This document shows, in pieces, positions 63,368 through 64,000 of a DNA stretch of 64,000 nt. Below the pieces are notes generated by a model. The model was not told the DNA's origin and ran no database searches. It worked only from the letters and a program-made list of their open reading frames with translations. Source of the DNA: Rhodobacteraceae bacterium KLH11 (lineage in GTDB: Bacteria > Pseudomonadota > Alphaproteobacteria > Rhodobacterales > Rhodobacteraceae); contig DS999532.1 of the NCBI GenBank assembly GCA_000158135.1, forward strand, positions 420,263-484,262, written 5' to 3'. How positions within the stretch are numbered: the stretch's first letter is position 1; the number at the start of each line of letters is the position of its first letter. A program made the position numbers and the translations under genes.

Positions 63368-64000
63368 AAACAGACTTTAGGGTCTGTAATCCCCCCTAAC
63401 ATTTTGAATGGTAACGCTATTTCCGGGGTTCTAGCTCCCTGATTTCGGCAGTATTTGATGCGGGTCTTAAAGGCCAGTTTCAGGATCAATCTGCGCATAT
63501 GGACCTGCATACCTCCGGGTGTTTCCCAGAGTTTCCAAGGGTTTGTGAGGAAGGTGATTGCAGGTTCTAGTTTTTCCTTGAAGGTGCCTTTGGGCTCAGC
63601 CTGGTTGGCGAGTTTTTCGGTCAAACGCGCCTTGTCATGCTCGTGCTGTTCGATTTTTTCCTCGTATTTCCGGATCACGGTCGTGTTGTTGGAGGCCATG
63701 ATCAGGTCGAGAAGCTTCTCGATCTCTTTGTCCACGCTGGCGAGCTGGCGTTTGGGCGGCAAAGATGGTCTCCATGAACTCGCCTTCCGGGGAATCGTCA
63801 AAGCGATAGTTCAGACATTCCAGAGTGGCGTTGCGGGCACGGAAAGCCTCGCGCAAACGGAAGTGGAAGTCACGGTCGCGGGCAAAGCGTTTCAGGTCGT
63901 CGAAGACAACGATGAAGGTCTCATCCGGCTGCGCGTCCATGAAGGACAACAGAGCAACGAGACCGGGGCGCTTCATAAAGTCGCCGCCTCCCGTCATCGT
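63346..64000 (-). pseudogene. Serine recombinase remnant with internal deletion and frameshift
   Basis: The upstream frame (to the window edge) encodes the end of a resolvase catalytic domain: FIVVFDDLKRFARD and YRFDDSPEGEFMETIFAAQ. At about 63760 the coding continues in another frame with KRQLASVDKEIEKLLDLIM and the C-terminal part (ITFLTNPWKLWE). The large central recombinase/zinc-ribbon portion expected between them is missing. The frame runs antisense into the last 22 bp of tRNA-Leu. The N-terminus with the catalytic Ser lies outside the window. Confidence 0.75.

Overview
The window looks like a chromosomal segment of a marine Rhodobacteraceae (Roseobacter-group) alphaproteobacterium. This rests on GC-rich coding sequence, a monomeric isocitrate dehydrogenase, a heterotetrameric sarcosine oxidase, a dimethylglycine-dehydrogenase-like FAD/GcvT protein beside a non-pyrrolysine MttB homologue, GcvA-type LysR regulators, and serine-recombinase debris of a kind common in this family. 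No rRNA, CRISPR array or intact insertion sequence was seen. Genus and species cannot be fixed from this sequence alone.

Layout. (1) 1-3725: a tightly overlapping redox operon, with a glutamate-synthase-type FMN protein (5' end outside the window), small membrane proteins, and a ferric-reductase-like/Rieske fusion. (2) 3808-11467: a catabolic-looking run holding a DehI-family protein, an RraA-like protein, two acetolactate-synthase-type ThDP enzymes, a YrhK protein, an APC-like transporter and an ABC membrane domain with no ATPase. (3) 11565-14555: a minus-strand cupin/SDR/amine-oxidase/TetR operon with a clear promoter and operator. (4) 14986-15993: phosphate acetyltransferase. (5) 16029-22205: a GcvA-like LysR divergent from a methylated-amine operon (FAD-GcvT dehydrogenase, MttB homologue, Ldh-type dehydrogenase). 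(6) 22242-24814: a MATE/XRE-cupin/AhpD-like operon. (7) 25113-28510: a polar amino acid ABC transporter. (8) 28517-33992: Rieske, desaturase-like, NicX/M29-like, LysR, Rieske oxygenase and phytanoyl-CoA dioxygenase-like genes. (9) 34316-39195: sarcosine oxidase soxBDAG. (10) 39524-46443: an MFS pump, a third ThDP enzyme, a UDP-glucuronate-epimerase-like gene and icd. Regions 5 to 9 together suggest uptake and oxidative breakdown of N-methylated or N-heterocyclic compounds, delivering C1 units to tetrahydrofolate.

(11) 46806-62588 is the most unusual part: about 16 kb, all on the minus strand, in two adjacent transcription units. The promoter-distal unit encodes a membrane Ser/Thr kinase with a PDZ-like periplasmic end, an FHA protein, a PP2C phosphatase and two exported proteins that fuse LysM to a solute-binding domain. 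The other unit encodes four dynamin-like large GTPases arranged as two repeated pairs (a long type-A followed by a shorter type-B), plus a Roadblock/LC7 protein and two small proteins I do not recognise. No secretion-system structural genes are present. I infer a phospho-signalling and membrane-remodelling system, possibly for envelope surveillance or defence; its function is not shown by the sequence.

(12) 63283-64000: tRNA-Leu(UAG) directly followed by an internally deleted serine recombinase on the opposite strand, so an old integration site borders the GTPase locus. Other notable items are a candidate small RNA at about 46505-46638, a 19-bp perfect palindrome upstream of icd, and a structured leader upstream of the dimethylglycine-dehydrogenase-like gene.
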